Shown in pieces: positions 12,075 through 22,171 of a stretch of DNA of 64,000 nt. The position numbers were made by a program, and so were the translations under genes. Source of the stretch: Macrococcus lamae. GTDB lineage: Bacteria > Bacillota > Bacilli > Staphylococcales > Staphylococcaceae. A model generated the notes under the pieces. That model searched no databases and was not told the DNA's origin. It saw nothing but the letters and a program-made list of their open reading frames with translations. The stretch is from the NCBI RefSeq assembly GCF_004359545.1, contig NZ_SCWB01000010.1, forward strand, positions 28,904 to 92,903. The letters are read 5' to 3'. How positions within the stretch are numbered: the stretch's first letter is position 1; each line of letters begins with the position of its first letter.

Positions 12075-13214
12075 TTATTTGTGCTCGACCTTGAATGGTT
12101 CTGGTTTTTTATCTGTCAAGTTAAAATAATACTTTATATGTCCGCAAATACGTTCTGAAGTTCGGCCATCACCGTAAGGATTGCTTGCCTGACTCATGGC
12201 ATTGAAGATTTCTTCATCTGTCAGCAGTTCTTTTGTCAGACGGTAAATATCTTCTTCTTCGGTACCTGCTAGTTTCAATGTGCCCGCCTGTACCCCTTCT
12301 GGACGTTCCGTCGTATCACGAAGAACAATGACCGGTTTACCGAGTGACGGTGCTTCTTCCTGCACGCCGCCTGAATCCGTCAGAATAAAGTGACTTCTTG
12401 CCGCAAAGTTATGAAAATCAATGACATCAAGCGGTTCAATCAGCTCGATGCGCGCGTGTCCAGTCAAATACTGTCCCGCAATTTCACGGACTTTCGGGTT
12501 TTTGTGCATCGGGTAGACAACTTTGACGTCTTCATGCTCATCGACAATACGACGAACTGCTTTAAAGATATTGTGCATCGGCTGACCGATGTTTTCTCTT
12601 CTATGAGCCGTAAGCAGAATTATCTTCTTATCAGTATTTCCAATAATGTCACTCTCGTAATCATCCTGAACTGTTGTTTTCAGTGCATCAATCGCTGTGT
12701 TGCCAGTAATAACGACTCGCTCTTCAGGCTTGTTCTCACGGAGCAAGTTAGCTGCCGCGTCAGTCGTCGGTGCAAAGTGCAGATCAGCTAACACGCCGGT
12801 CATCTGGCGATTCATCTCTTCAGGGAACGGTGAATACTTCTGCCATGTTCTGAGTCCGGCTTCCACGTGACCGATAGCAACTTCATTGTACAGGGCAGCG
12901 AGACTGCCAGCGAATGTTGTGGTTGTGTCACCGTGAACTAAAATCATATCAGGCTGCGCTTCTTTAATGACCGACTCGAGACCGGTCAGCACTCGGGCAG
13001 TCACTTCTGTCAATGTCTGTCCCGCTTTCATGATATCAAGGTCATAGTCAGGTGTGATATTGAAGATCTCAAGGACCTGGTCCAGCATTTCGCGGTGCTG
13101 GGCTGTTACTACGACAATAGGTTCAAGATCAGGATCCTGCTGTAGTTGAAGGACAAGCGGTGCCATTTTAATCGCTTCCGGTCTCGTGCCGAAAATCGTC
13201 ATAATCTTTTTCAT
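12075..13214 (-). CDS. mnaA: UDP-N-acetylglucosamine 2-epimerase (non-hydrolysing)
   Basis: Interconverts UDP-GlcNAc and UDP-ManNAc, the precursor of the teichoic-acid linkage unit and of ManNAc-containing polymers. The 379-residue protein has both halves of the GT-B-like fold: GTRPEAIKMAPLV at the N-terminus, HGDTTTTFAGSLAAL, GHVEAGLRT and the SGGVQEEAPSLGKPV substrate motif near residue 290. It lies 18 bp after upp, the same neighbourhood as in Staphylococcus. It is the last gene before the atp promoter and I see no strong terminator after it. Confidence 0.95.
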   Translation of the reverse strand: MKKIMTIFGTRPEAIKMAPLVLQLQQDPDLEPIVVVTAQHREMLDQVLEIFNITPDYDLDIMKAGQTLTEVTARVLTGLESVIKEAQPDMILVHGDTTTTFAGSLAALYNEVAIGHVEAGLRTWQKYSPFPEEMNRQMTGVLADLHFAPTTDAAANLLRENKPEERVVITGNTAIDALKTTVQDDYESDIIGNTDKKIILLTAHRRENIGQPMHNIFKAVRRIVDEHEDVKVVYPMHKNPKVREIAGQYLTGHARIELIEPLDVIDFHNFAARSHFILTDSGGVQEEAPSLGKPVIVLRDTTERPEGVQAGTLKLAGTEEEDIYRLTKELLTDEEIFNAMSQASNPYGDGRTSERICGHIKYYFNLTDKKPEPFKVEHK

Positions 13215-13232
13215 CGTCTAAACTCCTAAAAA

Positions 13233-13862
13233 TTATTTCGTGCCGAACAATCTGTCGCCTGCATCTCCAAGACCAGGAACAATATAACCGTGATCATTTA
13301 ACTTCTCGTCCAGTGCAGCGATGTAGATATCGACGTCCGGATGAGCTTCTTCAAGCAACTTAACGCCTTCTGGTGCAGCTATCAGACACATGAAACGGAT
13401 TTTAGTTGCACCGCGCTTTTTCAGTGAATGGATAGCTTCGATAGCAGAACCGCCTGTCGCAAGCATCGGATCTACAACGATAAAGTCGCGCTCTTCGATA
13501 TCCTGCGGAAGTTTGGCGAAGTATTCGACCGGCTGCAGCGTCTCTGGATCACGGTACAGTCCGATGTGACCGACACGTGCTGCTGGAATTAACTTCAGTA
13601 CGCTGTCAGTCATACCAAGACCCGCACGTAAAATCGGTACTACTGCTACTTTTTTCCCTGACAGACGCTTCGCTGTCATCGTCGTGACCGGTGTATCGAT
13701 CGTTACATCCTGCAGTTCAAGGTCGCGTGACACTTCATAGGCCATCAGCATCCCCACTTCATCTACCAGCTCCCGGAATTCCTTTGTGCCAGTGTTGACG
13801 TCACGAATATAGCTCAATTTATGCTGAATCAGCGGATGATCAAAAACATGTACTTTCCCCAT
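13233..13862 (-). CDS. upp: Uracil phosphoribosyltransferase
   Basis: Pyrimidine salvage enzyme converting uracil and PRPP to UMP. The 209-residue length is standard. Motifs are the PRPP loop [15 protein letters not shown] (near residue 130) and the C-terminal uracil-binding [16 protein letters not shown]. It lies between glyA and mnaA with short gaps, as in staphylococci. Confidence 0.98.
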   Translation of the reverse strand: MGKVHVFDHPLIQHKLSYIRDVNTGTKEFRELVDEVGMLMAYEVSRDLELQDVTIDTPVTTMTAKRLSGKKVAVVPILRAGLGMTDSVLKLIPAARVGHIGLYRDPETLQPVEYFAKLPQDIEERDFIVVDPMLATGGSAIEAIHSLKKRGATKIRFMCLIAAPEGVKLLEEAHPDVDIYIAALDEKLNDHGYIVPGLGDAGDRLFGTK

Positions 13863-13909
13863 AATCTACCTCGATTCTTGTTATCTCTTATGTCTTAATT
13901 TTTTATCTA

Positions 13910-15148
13910 TCAGTTGCTGTACAGCGGGAAACGGTCAGTCAGCGCTGTCACTCTTGTCGCTGCCTGTTCCAGTACTTCTGTGTTTTCCGGATCCTGCAGT
14001 ACATCCGCAATGATCGCTGCTATTTCTTTCATTTCTTCTTCTTTGAAACCGCGGGTTGTTACAGCAGGTGTCCCGATACGGATACCGCTTGTCACAAACG
14101 GACTTTGCTGATCGAACGGAATCGTATTTTTGTTCGTTGTAATGCCGACTGCATCAAGCGCGTGCTCTGCGACTTTACCAGTTAAGTTCACTGTCGTTAC
14201 ATCAATTAAGAAGACATGGTTTTCTGTCTGCTGAGAAACGATTCGCAGACCGCGTTCTTTTAAGCTTTCGCTCAATGCTTTAGCGTTGTTGATGACCTGC
14301 TGCTGGTACTCCTTAAACTCCGGCTGCTGCGCTTCACCGAACGCTACGGCTTTCGCTGCGATGATATGCATCAAGGGGCCCCCTTGAATACCTGGGAAGA
14401 TTGCTTTGTCGATTGCTTTCGCGTATTGTTCTTTACAGAGAATCATACCGCCGCGTGGTCCGCGCAATGTTTTGTGCGTTGTTGTCGTCACAAAATCTGC
14501 ATGAGGCACTGGACTTGGGTGAAGTCCTGCTGCAACAAGTCCCGCGATATGTGCCATATCGACCATCAATTTTGCTCCGACTTCATCAGCGATCGATCTG
14601 AATTCAGCAAAATCAATTTGGCGGGCATATGCTGAAGCTCCTGCAATGATTAATTTCGGCTGATGTTCTTTTGCAAGACGTCTGACTTCAGCGTAATCGA
14701 TCGTTTCTGTTTCTTTATCCACTTCATACGCTGCAAACTTATAGTCAATCCCGCTGAAGTTGACCTTTGAACCATGCGTTAAATGTCCGCCGTGATTCAA
14801 GTCCATCCCAAGAACCGTATCTCCTGCTTCCAAAGCTACACGATAAACAGCCATATTAGCCTGTGATCCAGAATGCGGCTGAACGTTTGCATGCTCAGCA
14901 CCGAACAATTCCTTCGCACGATCACGCGCGAGGTTTTCAACGACATCGACAAACTCACAACCGCCATAATAGCGTCGACCTGGATAACCTTCCGCGTATT
15001 TGTTCGTGAGTACGGATCCTTGCGCTTCCATCACTGCCTGTGACACAAAGTTTTCAGATGCAATTAGTTCGATATTGTTATTCTGTCTTGCTTTTTCCTG
15101 TTCCATCGCTTCCCATAACTGTTGATCCTGTGCTTTTAAAGTAGACAA
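13910..15148 (-). CDS. glyA: Serine hydroxymethyltransferase
   Basis: PLP enzyme that converts serine and tetrahydrofolate to glycine and 5,10-methylene-THF, the main source of one-carbon units. The 412-residue protein has the PLP lysine in [14 protein letters not shown] (near residue 227), the [11 protein letters not shown] segment and the [11 protein letters not shown]-terminal signature. It lies 47 bp from upp, so methylene-THF supply and uracil salvage sit side by side upstream of dTMP synthesis. Confidence 0.98.
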   Translation of the reverse strand: MSTLKAQDQQLWEAMEQEKARQNNNIELIASENFVSQAVMEAQGSVLTNKYAEGYPGRRYYGGCEFVDVVENLARDRAKELFGAEHANVQPHSGSQANMAVYRVALEAGDTVLGMDLNHGGHLTHGSKVNFSGIDYKFAAYEVDKETETIDYAEVRRLAKEHQPKLIIAGASAYARQIDFAEFRSIADEVGAKLMVDMAHIAGLVAAGLHPSPVPHADFVTTTTHKTLRGPRGGMILCKEQYAKAIDKAIFPGIQGGPLMHIIAAKAVAFGEAQQPEFKEYQQQVINNAKALSESLKERGLRIVSQQTENHVFLIDVTTVNLTGKVAEHALDAVGITTNKNTIPFDQQSPFVTSGIRIGTPAVTTRGFKEEEMKEIAAIIADVLQDPENTEVLEQAATRVTALTDRFPLYSN

Positions 15149-15180
15149 TATGATTCCCTCTTTTCTTTGTTTTATGAAAC

Positions 15181-15705
15181 TTATTGATATTTCGCGCGCG
15201 GTCCGCCGATCAGTTTCGGACGGTGCGCAGCGATCGTCACGACTGCTGCACCGACCATCTTCGTCGGAACACGGACCGGTATCTGCACATGTCTGATGTG
15301 CATGCCGATCAAAGTCTGACCGATATCAATCCCGCAGTCCGCCTGAACATGTTCAACGACTACAGGATTAGTCATACTTCTATAGGCAGCAGCACTCATG
15401 CTGCCGCCCGCTTCTTTTACCGGCACGACAGAGACAGGTGTCAGCTGATAGCGTGCTGCTGTCTCCCGCTCCATCGTCAATGCCCGGTTAATATGCTCAC
15501 AGCCTTGAAAGCAGAAAGTGACCCCTGTTTCTCTTTCAATCGTCTTAAAAGCAGCCAGCAGTTCGCAGGCTACATCATCAGAACTATCAGTGCCAATTCT
15601 CTGACCGATGACTTCTGACGTCGAACAGCCGATCACGCATAGCTCACCTTGCTTGAAAAAATTAATTGCCTTCAGGTCGGACAGCAGCTGTTTAATGTCT
15701 GCCAT
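15181..15705 (-). CDS. ywlG: TIGR01440/UPF0340 family protein (YwlG)
   Basis: A 174-residue soluble protein of the UPF0340 family, whose members lie between rpiB and glyA in Firmicutes. The family segments [16 protein letters not shown] and [17 protein letters not shown] are present, as is the C-terminal [20 protein letters not shown]. Conserved cysteines and a histidine suggest a metal or small-molecule site, but no function is established. Its start overlaps the rpiB stop region by 14 bp. Confidence 0.85.
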   Translation of the reverse strand: MADIKQLLSDLKAINFFKQGELCVIGCSTSEVIGQRIGTDSSDDVACELLAAFKTIERETGVTFCFQGCEHINRALTMERETAARYQLTPVSVVPVKEAGGSMSAAAYRSMTNPVVVEHVQADCGIDIGQTLIGMHIRHVQIPVRVPTKMVGAAVVTIAAHRPKLIGGPRAKYQ

Positions 15706-16144
15706 AATCCGCTTCCAGCGCGCTTAGTTTGTCCAGACGCTTCTGATGACGACCACCTTCGAAAGATTCTTTCAGCCATGTTTCGACAATCATCAGTGCC
15801 AGTCCTTCTCCGATGACCCGCTGACCGAGGGCGATGACATTTGAATCGTTATGCTGACGCGTCAGCTTTGCTGTAAAAACGTCATGCACCAGTGCACAGC
15901 GTACACCTCTCACTTTATTTGCAGCAATGCTCATACCAATACCTGTCCCGCACACCAGAATGCCGCGGTCTGCCTTACCGCTTGTGACTGCTTCACCGAC
16001 CGGACGCGCATAATCAGGATAATCAACAGAATCCGGCGAATGCGTTCCGAAATCTTCATAAGCAATATTCAGTTCATCAAGCAGCTGTTTGATGGCTTCT
16101 TTATATTCGAAACCGCCATGATCGCTCGCAATAGCAACTTTCAT
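15692..16144 (-). CDS. rpiB: Ribose-5-phosphate isomerase B
   Basis: RpiB/LacAB family sugar-phosphate isomerase, 150 residues. Motifs are ASDHGGFEYKE at the N-terminus and the catalytic cysteine in GILVCGTGIGMSIAANK, followed by HDVFTAKLTRQHNDSNV. It interconverts ribulose-5-P and ribose-5-P. The position between ywlE and ywlG is that of the Bacillus/Staphylococcus rpiB (ywlF); a LacA/B-type isomerase is less likely because both subunits would be expected side by side. Confidence 0.93.
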   Translation of the reverse strand: MKVAIASDHGGFEYKEAIKQLLDELNIAYEDFGTHSPDSVDYPDYARPVGEAVTSGKADRGILVCGTGIGMSIAANKVRGVRCALVHDVFTAKLTRQHNDSNVIALGQRVIGEGLALMIVETWLKESFEGGRHQKRLDKLSALEADYGRH

Positions 16145-16207
16145 ATGAATGACCTCCTTTAGAAGTTCCCCTTTATTATAGCTTATATAATTTTTTTCCT
16201 CGAGTAT

Positions 16208-16639
16208 TTATTTAGTATTGTCCAATGTTTCTATCAACTGTCTGACATACATTTCTATTTGTTCGTAAGCGCGTTCATATGCTGTCATATTTCCCCCGTA
16301 TGGATCATTAATATCCTGCATGTCCCCCGCCGCGTATTCACTGAGCCTATAGACGTTTGCCCCTGGATACATTACTTCTATATATTGCTTATGACTGGAA
16401 GACATCGTGACAATCAGATCGGCTGTGGCATCTTCATCAGTAAACTGCTCAGCGGTGGATGGCTCAGGCAGCTGATGCTGACGGATTAGTGCTGCTGAAT
16501 GCTGCGATACAGGGGCTCCGCTGTATGCCGACAGACCGCGCGATGTGAATTCATGATTCTCCGTCAAGGATTTGGCAATGCTTTCAGCAAGCGGGCTGCG
16601 GCACGTATTACCTGTACATACAAAAATGACTTTCATCAT
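16208..16639 (-). CDS. ywlE: Protein-arginine phosphatase (low-molecular-weight PTP family)
   Basis: A 143-residue phosphatase with the P-loop CTGNTCRSPLAES (Cys near residue 8) and the general-acid aspartate in NDPYGG near residue 113. In the family, Thr within CTGNTCR in place of Ile/Val marks enzymes that act on phospho-arginine, so this is probably the YwlE/PtpB counterpart of the McsB arginine kinase that tags proteins for ClpCP. mcsB is not in the window. Its neighbour tsaC matches the Bacillus ywlC-ywlE order. Confidence 0.88.
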   Translation of the reverse strand: MMKVIFVCTGNTCRSPLAESIAKSLTENHEFTSRGLSAYSGAPVSQHSAALIRQHQLPEPSTAEQFTDEDATADLIVTMSSSHKQYIEVMYPGANVYRLSEYAAGDMQDINDPYGGNMTAYERAYEQIEMYVRQLIETLDNTK

Positions 16640-16648
16640 CTTCCTCCT

Positions 16649-17656
16649 CTACTCGCCAGCTGACGCTTTATCGATGCGGTTCATCAGTGCACGTGTTTCT
16701 TCAGTCCGTGTAAATCCGCTTAAGATGATACGTTTGACCGCGTGATTGTGATCGATCATTCTCAGCACATCATATAGATTGCCGGCTGCTTCCTTGTAGG
16801 CTGTCTCTGTAGCACAAAGCGGGTAGAAATGACCGCCTTCAATAAGGTGGCGGCTGCTTTCAGGAGCGATGACCGCTGTCTGTGAATCGATTGTCAGCGG
16901 TTCTTGAATCCCGCCTTCTATCAACGTCATCGGACTGTTCGGGGCATAGTGCCGGTATTTCATGCCCGGTGCAATCGGTGTATCCGGCTCATAATGCGCT
17001 TCAGTCAGACAGCCCGGCACGATCTGCAGAAGCATGGATTCCGTTATACTGCCCGGCCGCGCAATCTTAAAGGGATAGCTCGTACAGTCAAGCACTGTAC
17101 TCTCTATGCCGATTTCACTGTCAGGTCCCTGGATAATACCAAATATTCTACCTTCAAGATCTTCCTGCACATGCTGAAACTGAGTAGGTGAAGGTCGACC
17201 ACTTAAGTTAGCACTCGGTGCAGCGAGCGGTAATCCGACTATCCGGAGCAGCTGACGCGCGACTTTATCTTCCGGCATTCTGACAGCGACAGATGACAGT
17301 CCTGCTGTCACTTGCGGTGCAAGTCGGTCCGGCTTAACCGGCAGGATAAAAGAAATCGCTCCCGGCCAGAAGACATCCATCAACTGACGCGCTGCCGGAT
17401 GAATATAATCAGCAAACTCGAGCTGATCCATCTGATGAATATGGACAATCAGTGGATTATCGCTCGGCCGCCCTTTAGCGGTATAGACTTTTCCCACTGC
17501 TTCCGGACTGAACGCATTTGCTGCAAGTCCATAGACGGTCTCTGTCGGAATGGCTATGAGTTCATCTGAGTGAAAAGCAGCGTTGATACTATCAATTTGT
17601 GGATATGTGGATAAGTCATCCACATAGTTACGAACATCCCAAACATACGTTTCCAT
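16649..17656 (-). CDS. tsaC: L-threonylcarbamoyladenylate synthase (Sua5/YwlC type)
   Basis: Makes the threonylcarbamoyl-AMP used to form t6A37 in ANN-decoding tRNAs. It has an N-terminal YrdC/SUA5 domain (GKVYTAKGRPSDNPLIVHI, LAAPSANLSGRPSPT) and the C-terminal Sua5 domain of the long form; 335 residues fits. I chose ATG 17654-17656 (METYVWDVRNY); the longer in-frame reading upstream crosses the intergenic region. The prmC gene follows upstream in the same orientation. Confidence 0.93.
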   Translation of the reverse strand: METYVWDVRNYVDDLSTYPQIDSINAAFHSDELIAIPTETVYGLAANAFSPEAVGKVYTAKGRPSDNPLIVHIHQMDQLEFADYIHPAARQLMDVFWPGAISFILPVKPDRLAPQVTAGLSSVAVRMPEDKVARQLLRIVGLPLAAPSANLSGRPSPTQFQHVQEDLEGRIFGIIQGPDSEIGIESTVLDCTSYPFKIARPGSITESMLLQIVPGCLTEAHYEPDTPIAPGMKYRHYAPNSPMTLIEGGIQEPLTIDSQTAVIAPESSRHLIEGGHFYPLCATETAYKEAAGNLYDVLRMIDHNHAVKRIILSGFTRTEETRALMNRIDKASAGE

Positions 17657-17744
17657 CTCTTCAATTCCCCTCTCAACGTCTATTTTATTACAAAATAAAA
17701 AGTTATGCACAAATTGTGGATAACTTTTTACTATTGTGTATAAC

Positions 17745-18584
17745 TTATTCACACCAGCGGAACCATAGTATCCGGTCGAGCTGGTTGATATCTTGTTCAA
17801 TATGAACTGTTACATCATATTTTTTCACGATATAGTCTGTAAGAGCTGCACCTTGTGCGTGACCGATCTCAAAAAAGACATAGCTGTCGTCTTTCATGAC
17901 GAGCGGCAGATCATCAATCATCCGCTTATATAACAGCAGTCCATCGTCGTCTGCGAAGAGCGCGAGATGCGGATCATGGTCAAGCACGGAACGCGACATT
18001 AATGCTCTCTCTGATTCAGCGATATACGGCGGATTAGACACCAGTACATCGAGCTTGACTCCTTCCGTCACAAGCGGATCCAGTAAGTCTCCCTGGCGGA
18101 AGATAACATCACTGTCCAGCACTTCGGCATTTTCACGAGCGACTTCCAGCACGGCTGAACTGATATCCGTGCAGAACACTTTAAAATCTGCCTCCAGGTC
18201 AAGTGAAATTGCAATGCAGCCGGTTCCTGTACCGATATCTGCTGCAACGCCTGACCTGATGGTGGACAGCACATGATGGACAAGTTCCTCTGTTTCTGGG
18301 CGCGGCACGAGCGTGTCAGGCGTCACCTTGAACTTACGCCCGTAAAATTCCTGAAATCCTGTAATATGAGCAAGCGGCACATCGTCACATAGCAGCGCGA
18401 TACCCTTCTCATAGCGTCCCGCTTCTTCAGCACTCAGCAGACGGTTGTCAAGCGTGATATCCAGCTGCGATATATCGAACAGATCCATCATCAGAAACAT
18501 TGCGCCGACTTCAGGCTGGTTTTCTTGCTGCAATGCCACTCTGCCGGCTGCAACAAGTATGGACGGTTTATAGGACGCCATCAT
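17745..18584 (-). CDS. prmC: Peptide chain release factor N5-glutamine methyltransferase
   Basis: Methylates the GGQ glutamine of release factors, using SAM. The 279-residue protein has the N-terminal PrmC helical domain, the motif [15 protein letters not shown] and the diagnostic NPPYIAESE. Its first 17 bp overlap the end of prfA, its own substrate gene, so the two are co-translated. Start ATG ATG is ambiguous by one codon. Confidence 0.96.
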   Translation of the reverse strand: MMASYKPSILVAAGRVALQQENQPEVGAMFLMMDLFDISQLDITLDNRLLSAEEAGRYEKGIALLCDDVPLAHITGFQEFYGRKFKVTPDTLVPRPETEELVHHVLSTIRSGVAADIGTGTGCIAISLDLEADFKVFCTDISSAVLEVARENAEVLDSDVIFRQGDLLDPLVTEGVKLDVLVSNPPYIAESERALMSRSVLDHDPHLALFADDDGLLLYKRMIDDLPLVMKDDSYVFFEIGHAQGAALTDYIVKKYDVTVHIEQDINQLDRILWFRWCE

Positions 18585-19644
18585 TCAATGCTTCAAGCTT
18601 ACTTGTCTGCTCTGCAATGGTCAGCGCTTCAATCACTTCACTCACTTTGCCCTCCATGATCTGGTCGAGCTTCTGAATCGTCAGACCGATCCGATGATCA
18701 GTCACACGGTTCTGCGGATAGTTATACGTGCGAATACGTTCAGAACGATCTCCTGTCCCAACAGCGGATTTACGCTGTTCTGCATATTTTGACTGCTCTT
18801 CCTGCAGCATTTTGTCGTAGACACGTGTTTTCAGAAGTTTCAGTGCTTTCTCGCGGTTTTTGATCTGGGATTTCTCAGAACTTGTCGCGACAAGGCCGGT
18901 CGGGATATGGGTAATACGTACAGCAGAGTCAGTCGTGTTGACGTGCTGACCACCTGAGCCGCTTGAACGATACGTTTCAATGCGCAGGTCTTCATTTCGG
19001 ATCTCCACTTCCACGTCTTCTACTTCAGGAAGGACCGCGACTGTCGCAGTCGATGTATGAATTCTGCCGCCGCTTTCTGTCGCAGGTATACGCTGAACGC
19101 GGTGTGCGCCGTTCTCAAATTTCAGCTTTGAGTAAGCACCATTACCAATAATCGTGAAACTGATTTCTTTGTAACCGCCGTGATCTGACTCATTCGTTTC
19201 CATGACCTCAATTCTCCAGTTCTGCTCTTCAGCGAATCGGGAGTACATGCGGAATAGATCTCCTGCAAATATCGCCGCTTCGTCCCCGCCCGCTGCACCG
19301 CGGATTTCCATAACAACGTTTTTATCATCATTCGGGTCTTTAGGAATCAGCAGCACTTTCAGTTCTTCTTCCAGCGCCGGAATCTGCGGCTTCAGTTCAT
19401 TGATTTCTTCTTTGATCATCGCTTCTTCTTCAGGGTCAGATGTTTCCCCCATCATTTCAAGCGCTTCGTCGAGCTGTTCTTTCACAGATTTATAGTTTCT
19501 ATAGACCTCTACAGTCTTATGCAGATCGGACTGCTCCTTTGAATACTGGCGTAACTTATCAGTATCTGACACGACATCCGGGTCGCTGAGAAGTTCGTTT
19601 AATTGTTCATAACGGTCTTCTACGATTTCTAATTGATCAAACAT
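18568..19644 (-). CDS. prfA: Peptide chain release factor 1
   Basis: Recognises UAA and UAG and triggers peptide release. The 358-residue protein has the coiled-coil domain 1 (residues 1-105), then the catalytic GGQ loop in [16 protein letters not shown] near residue 233. The gene overlaps prmC downstream and is 1 bp from tdk upstream, giving a tdk-prfA-prmC-tsaC-ywlE run typical of Firmicutes. Confidence 0.98.
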   Translation of the reverse strand: MFDQLEIVEDRYEQLNELLSDPDVVSDTDKLRQYSKEQSDLHKTVEVYRNYKSVKEQLDEALEMMGETSDPEEEAMIKEEINELKPQIPALEEELKVLLIPKDPNDDKNVVMEIRGAAGGDEAAIFAGDLFRMYSRFAEEQNWRIEVMETNESDHGGYKEISFTIIGNGAYSKLKFENGAHRVQRIPATESGGRIHTSTATVAVLPEVEDVEVEIRNEDLRIETYRSSGSGGQHVNTTDSAVRITHIPTGLVATSSEKSQIKNREKALKLLKTRVYDKMLQEEQSKYAEQRKSAVGTGDRSERIRTYNYPQNRVTDHRIGLTIQKLDQIMEGKVSEVIEALTIAEQTSKLEALNDGVL

Positions 19645-19645
19645 A

Positions 19646-20224
19646 TTAATCCTCCTTCACAATATGATGCAGACGGCATCTTGGTTCATAGCTTTCCTTA
19701 GCTCCGATCATAATAATCGGATCGTTGATATGCGCGGGTTCTCCGTTGATCAGCCGCTGCGTTCTTGATGATGGTGCTCCGCAGACGGCACATACGGCCT
19801 GCAGCTTCGTCACGTGCTCACTGATCGCCATCAGTTCCGGCACGGGCTCAAAGGGAACGCCTTTAAAATCCATGTCGAGCCCTGCAACAATGACGCGGTG
19901 ACCTGCTTCAGCAAGCTGTGTCGCGACATCCACGACACCAGGATCGAAGAACTGAACTTCATCGATTGCCACAATGTCCACATCATGCGTCACGAACTTG
20001 AAAATATCTTCAGACTGCGCAACGTTATGAGCTTCTATAGTAGAACCATTATGAGAGACAACTGAATCATGGCTGTACCGGTTGTCTATTTCAGGCTTAA
20101 AGACCACGACTTTCTGCTTCGCGTACAGTCCGCGTCTCAATCTTCTGATGAGCTCTTCACTTTTACCACTGAACATACTACCTGCGATACACTCTATCCA
20201 ACCTGCGGGATAACTTTCATACAT
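19646..20224 (-). CDS. tdk: Thymidine kinase
   Basis: Phosphorylates thymidine to dTMP in salvage. The 192-residue type II TK has the P-loop [15 protein letters not shown], the DEVQFFD catalytic motif and a C-terminal zinc site with [13 protein letters not shown] and a Cys-x-x-His-like pair (CRLHH). I chose ATG 20222-20224 ([11 protein letters not shown]) behind AAAGGTGG; a longer in-frame reading crosses the rpmE2 terminator. Confidence 0.96.
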   Translation of the reverse strand: MYESYPAGWIECIAGSMFSGKSEELIRRLRRGLYAKQKVVVFKPEIDNRYSHDSVVSHNGSTIEAHNVAQSEDIFKFVTHDVDIVAIDEVQFFDPGVVDVATQLAEAGHRVIVAGLDMDFKGVPFEPVPELMAISEHVTKLQAVCAVCGAPSSRTQRLINGEPAHINDPIIMIGAKESYEPRCRLHHIVKED

Positions 20225-20291
20225 ACTTACGGCCACCTTTTTTTCACATAATCGCTTTATTATATCACAATTTCGGCTCAATCTTATGTAC

Positions 20292-20332
20292 AAAAAAAGT
20301 CCCATCACTCAGCAAGGCTGAATGTGGAACTT
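20292..20332 (-). terminator. Terminator of rpmE2
   Basis: On the minus strand a long hairpin, AAGTTCC...GGGACTT with inner arms CATTCAGC/GCTGAGTG, is followed by seven T. It separates rpmE2 from tdk. Confidence 0.8.
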
Positions 20333-20343
20333 CTTTCTTTAAA

Positions 20344-20601
20344 TTATTCGTTGCTGCTTTTAAGACCGAATTTTTTGTTGAAACGCTCAACACGACCATC
20401 GGCCGAAGCGAATTTCTGACGACCTGTGTAGAACGGGTGAGAATCAGAAGAGATATCCAGACGGATCACTGGATATTCGTTACCATCTTCCCAAGTCATC
20501 GTTTCGTTTGAAGAACGTGTAGAACCGCTTAAGAATTTGTAGTCAGTCGTAGAATCTAAGAAGATTACTTTACGGTATTCCGGGTGAATTCCTTGTTTCA
20601 T
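20344..20601 (-). CDS. rpmE2: Ribosomal protein L31 type B
   Basis: An 85-residue large-subunit protein. It has no CxxC zinc ribbon, so it is the zinc-independent type B (C-minus) form, the usual L31 of staphylococci. Motifs are [19 protein letters not shown] and the C-terminal [25 protein letters not shown]. It has its own promoter 70 bp upstream and a structured 5' untranslated region, and ends in a terminator. Confidence 0.96.
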   Translation of the reverse strand: MKQGIHPEYRKVIFLDSTTDYKFLSGSTRSSNETMTWEDGNEYPVIRLDISSDSHPFYTGRQKFASADGRVERFNKKFGLKSSNE

Positions 20602-20646
20602 TGTTTTCAGCTCCTTTGCCCTGAACCATCTGGCACAGAGTTATTC

Positions 20647-20701
20647 GTGATATTTCACGTCAATACTTACATATTATATAGGGTTGAACATCAAATTGCA
20701 A
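20647..20701 (-). promoter_or_regulatory. Sigma-A promoter and palindromic leader of rpmE2
   Basis: On the minus strand, -35 TTGCAA (20696-20701), 17-bp spacer, -10 TATAAT (20673-20678). Within the transcribed leader is the palindrome CGTGA-N4-TCACG (20647-20660), followed by a second possible stem before the RBS. L31 leaders that act in autogenous control are known in several phyla; whether this is one cannot be judged by eye. Confidence 0.6.
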
Positions 20702-20708
20702 CTGTTAA

Positions 20709-22025
20709 TTAAATGATCGGCTTGCCGGTTTTGGCACTCATTTCTATACGGTCACCTAGCTGATTGAAGAAATCCGCATTGCTGTCGCTCTGTTTCAGAC
20801 GGCGCAGGAAGCGTTCTGTAAAGTCCTGCTGTTCTGTAAACAAATTTCTGAGCTGCCATACCATCTCCAGTTCCTTCTGTTCAAGCAGCAGCTCTTCTTT
20901 CCGGGTAGAGCTGCGACGTATATCAATCGCCGGATATACACGTTTCTCAGCGAGCTTACGGTCAAGCGTCAGCTCCATGTTGCCTGTCCCTTTGAATTCC
21001 TCATAGATCATGTCATCCATGCGGGATCCTGTTTCAACGAGCGCTGTCGCGAGAATCGTCAGGCTGCCGCCTGCTTCAATGTTGCGGGCAGCTCCGAAAA
21101 AGGCTTTCGGGCGGTGAAGACTGGCGGGGTCGAGACCACCTGACAATGTACGACCACTCGGTGGCACGACCAGATTATAGGCACGAGCGAGACGGGTGAT
21201 GGAATCCATCAGTATGATGACGTCTTCACCGAGCTCAACGAGCCGCTTCGCGCGTTCCAGCAGCAGTTCTGCTACTTTGACGTGATGTTCCGGCGGCTCG
21301 TCAAATGTTGAGTGCACGACCTCTGCCTGAGCAACTGAACGCTCAAGATCCGTCACTTCTTCCGGACGCTCTCCGACAAGCAGAATAAAGAGCTTCGCTT
21401 CAGGATGATTCGTGCAGATTGCATTGGCGATTTCCTTCAACAGTGACGTCTTACCTGCTTTCGGCGGCGCGACTATCATTCCGCGCTGACCGAAACCAAT
21501 CGGTGTCACAAGGTCCATAATACGGGTGGAGTATGCTTTTTTAGATGTCTCAAGTTTAATTCTACGGTCCGGATAGAGCGGTGTCAGCGCCTGGAAATGA
21601 GGCCGTTTCTTTACTTCTTCCGCATTCTGGTCATTGACGAAGTCGACCTGCAGCAGTCCGTAATATTTTTCGTTCTCTTTCGGCTTGCGGACTTTACCGG
21701 TCACCTTATCGCCCTGCTTAATCTCAAAGCGGCGGATCTGACTGGCAGAGATATAGATATCTTTTTCACCTTTTGAGTAGTTGACCGTCCGCAGGAAACC
21801 GTACCCATCCGCCTGAATGTCATCAAGGATACCTTCCATATAGTAGTTACCGTCCTGTTCCATCTGTTTCTCCATGATGGCCAGCACCAGTTCTTTTTTA
21901 TTCAGTTTGCTGTAATTGGTAAGGCCCAGTTCTTTAGCGCGCGCTGTTAATTCTTTTGTCGTACTGTTCTTGTAAAGCGCATCAAAAGATTCATACTGAG
22001 GGCTTGTCCGTTGTTTTTCAATCAT
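20709..22025 (-). CDS. rho: Transcription termination factor Rho
   Basis: Hexameric RNA helicase. The 438-residue protein has the N-terminal helical domain, a cold-shock-like RNA-binding domain (about residues 60-125; [20 protein letters not shown]), and the RecA-type motor with Walker [17 protein letters not shown], Walker [18 protein letters not shown] and Q-loop. I chose ATG 22023-22025 ([10 protein letters not shown]) behind GAAGGTG; the extra upstream in-frame residues cover the promoter region. Confidence 0.97.
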   Translation of the reverse strand: MIEKQRTSPQYESFDALYKNSTTKELTARAKELGLTNYSKLNKKELVLAIMEKQMEQDGNYYMEGILDDIQADGYGFLRTVNYSKGEKDIYISASQIRRFEIKQGDKVTGKVRKPKENEKYYGLLQVDFVNDQNAEEVKKRPHFQALTPLYPDRRIKLETSKKAYSTRIMDLVTPIGFGQRGMIVAPPKAGKTSLLKEIANAICTNHPEAKLFILLVGERPEEVTDLERSVAQAEVVHSTFDEPPEHHVKVAELLLERAKRLVELGEDVIILMDSITRLARAYNLVVPPSGRTLSGGLDPASLHRPKAFFGAARNIEAGGSLTILATALVETGSRMDDMIYEEFKGTGNMELTLDRKLAEKRVYPAIDIRRSSTRKEELLLEQKELEMVWQLRNLFTEQQDFTERFLRRLKQSDSNADFFNQLGDRIEMSAKTGKPII

Positions 22026-22106
22026 ATAGCACCTTCTATTAAATAATATATTGTTGAGAAAAGAAAAAGGCAGAGTAAGACGAGGTTGTGCGTGGATAAC
22101 TTCCAT

Positions 22107-22134
22107 AGTTTATCATGAATTATAGGAATGTCAA
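22107..22134 (-). promoter_or_regulatory. Promoter of rho
   Basis: On the minus strand, -35 TTGACA (22129-22134), 16-bp spacer, -10 TAAACT (22107-22112), about 80 bp before the rho start. It follows immediately after the glpX terminator. Confidence 0.5.
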
Positions 22135-22166
22135 AGTGAAAGTCAGCATGCGGATACATGCTGACT
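22135..22166 (-). terminator. Terminator of glpX
   Basis: On the minus strand a perfect 10-bp stem AGTCAGCATG/CATGCTGACT with a 6-nt loop, then TTTCACTTT. The T run is interrupted, so efficiency may be moderate. Confidence 0.65.
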
Positions 22167-22171
22167 GATGA

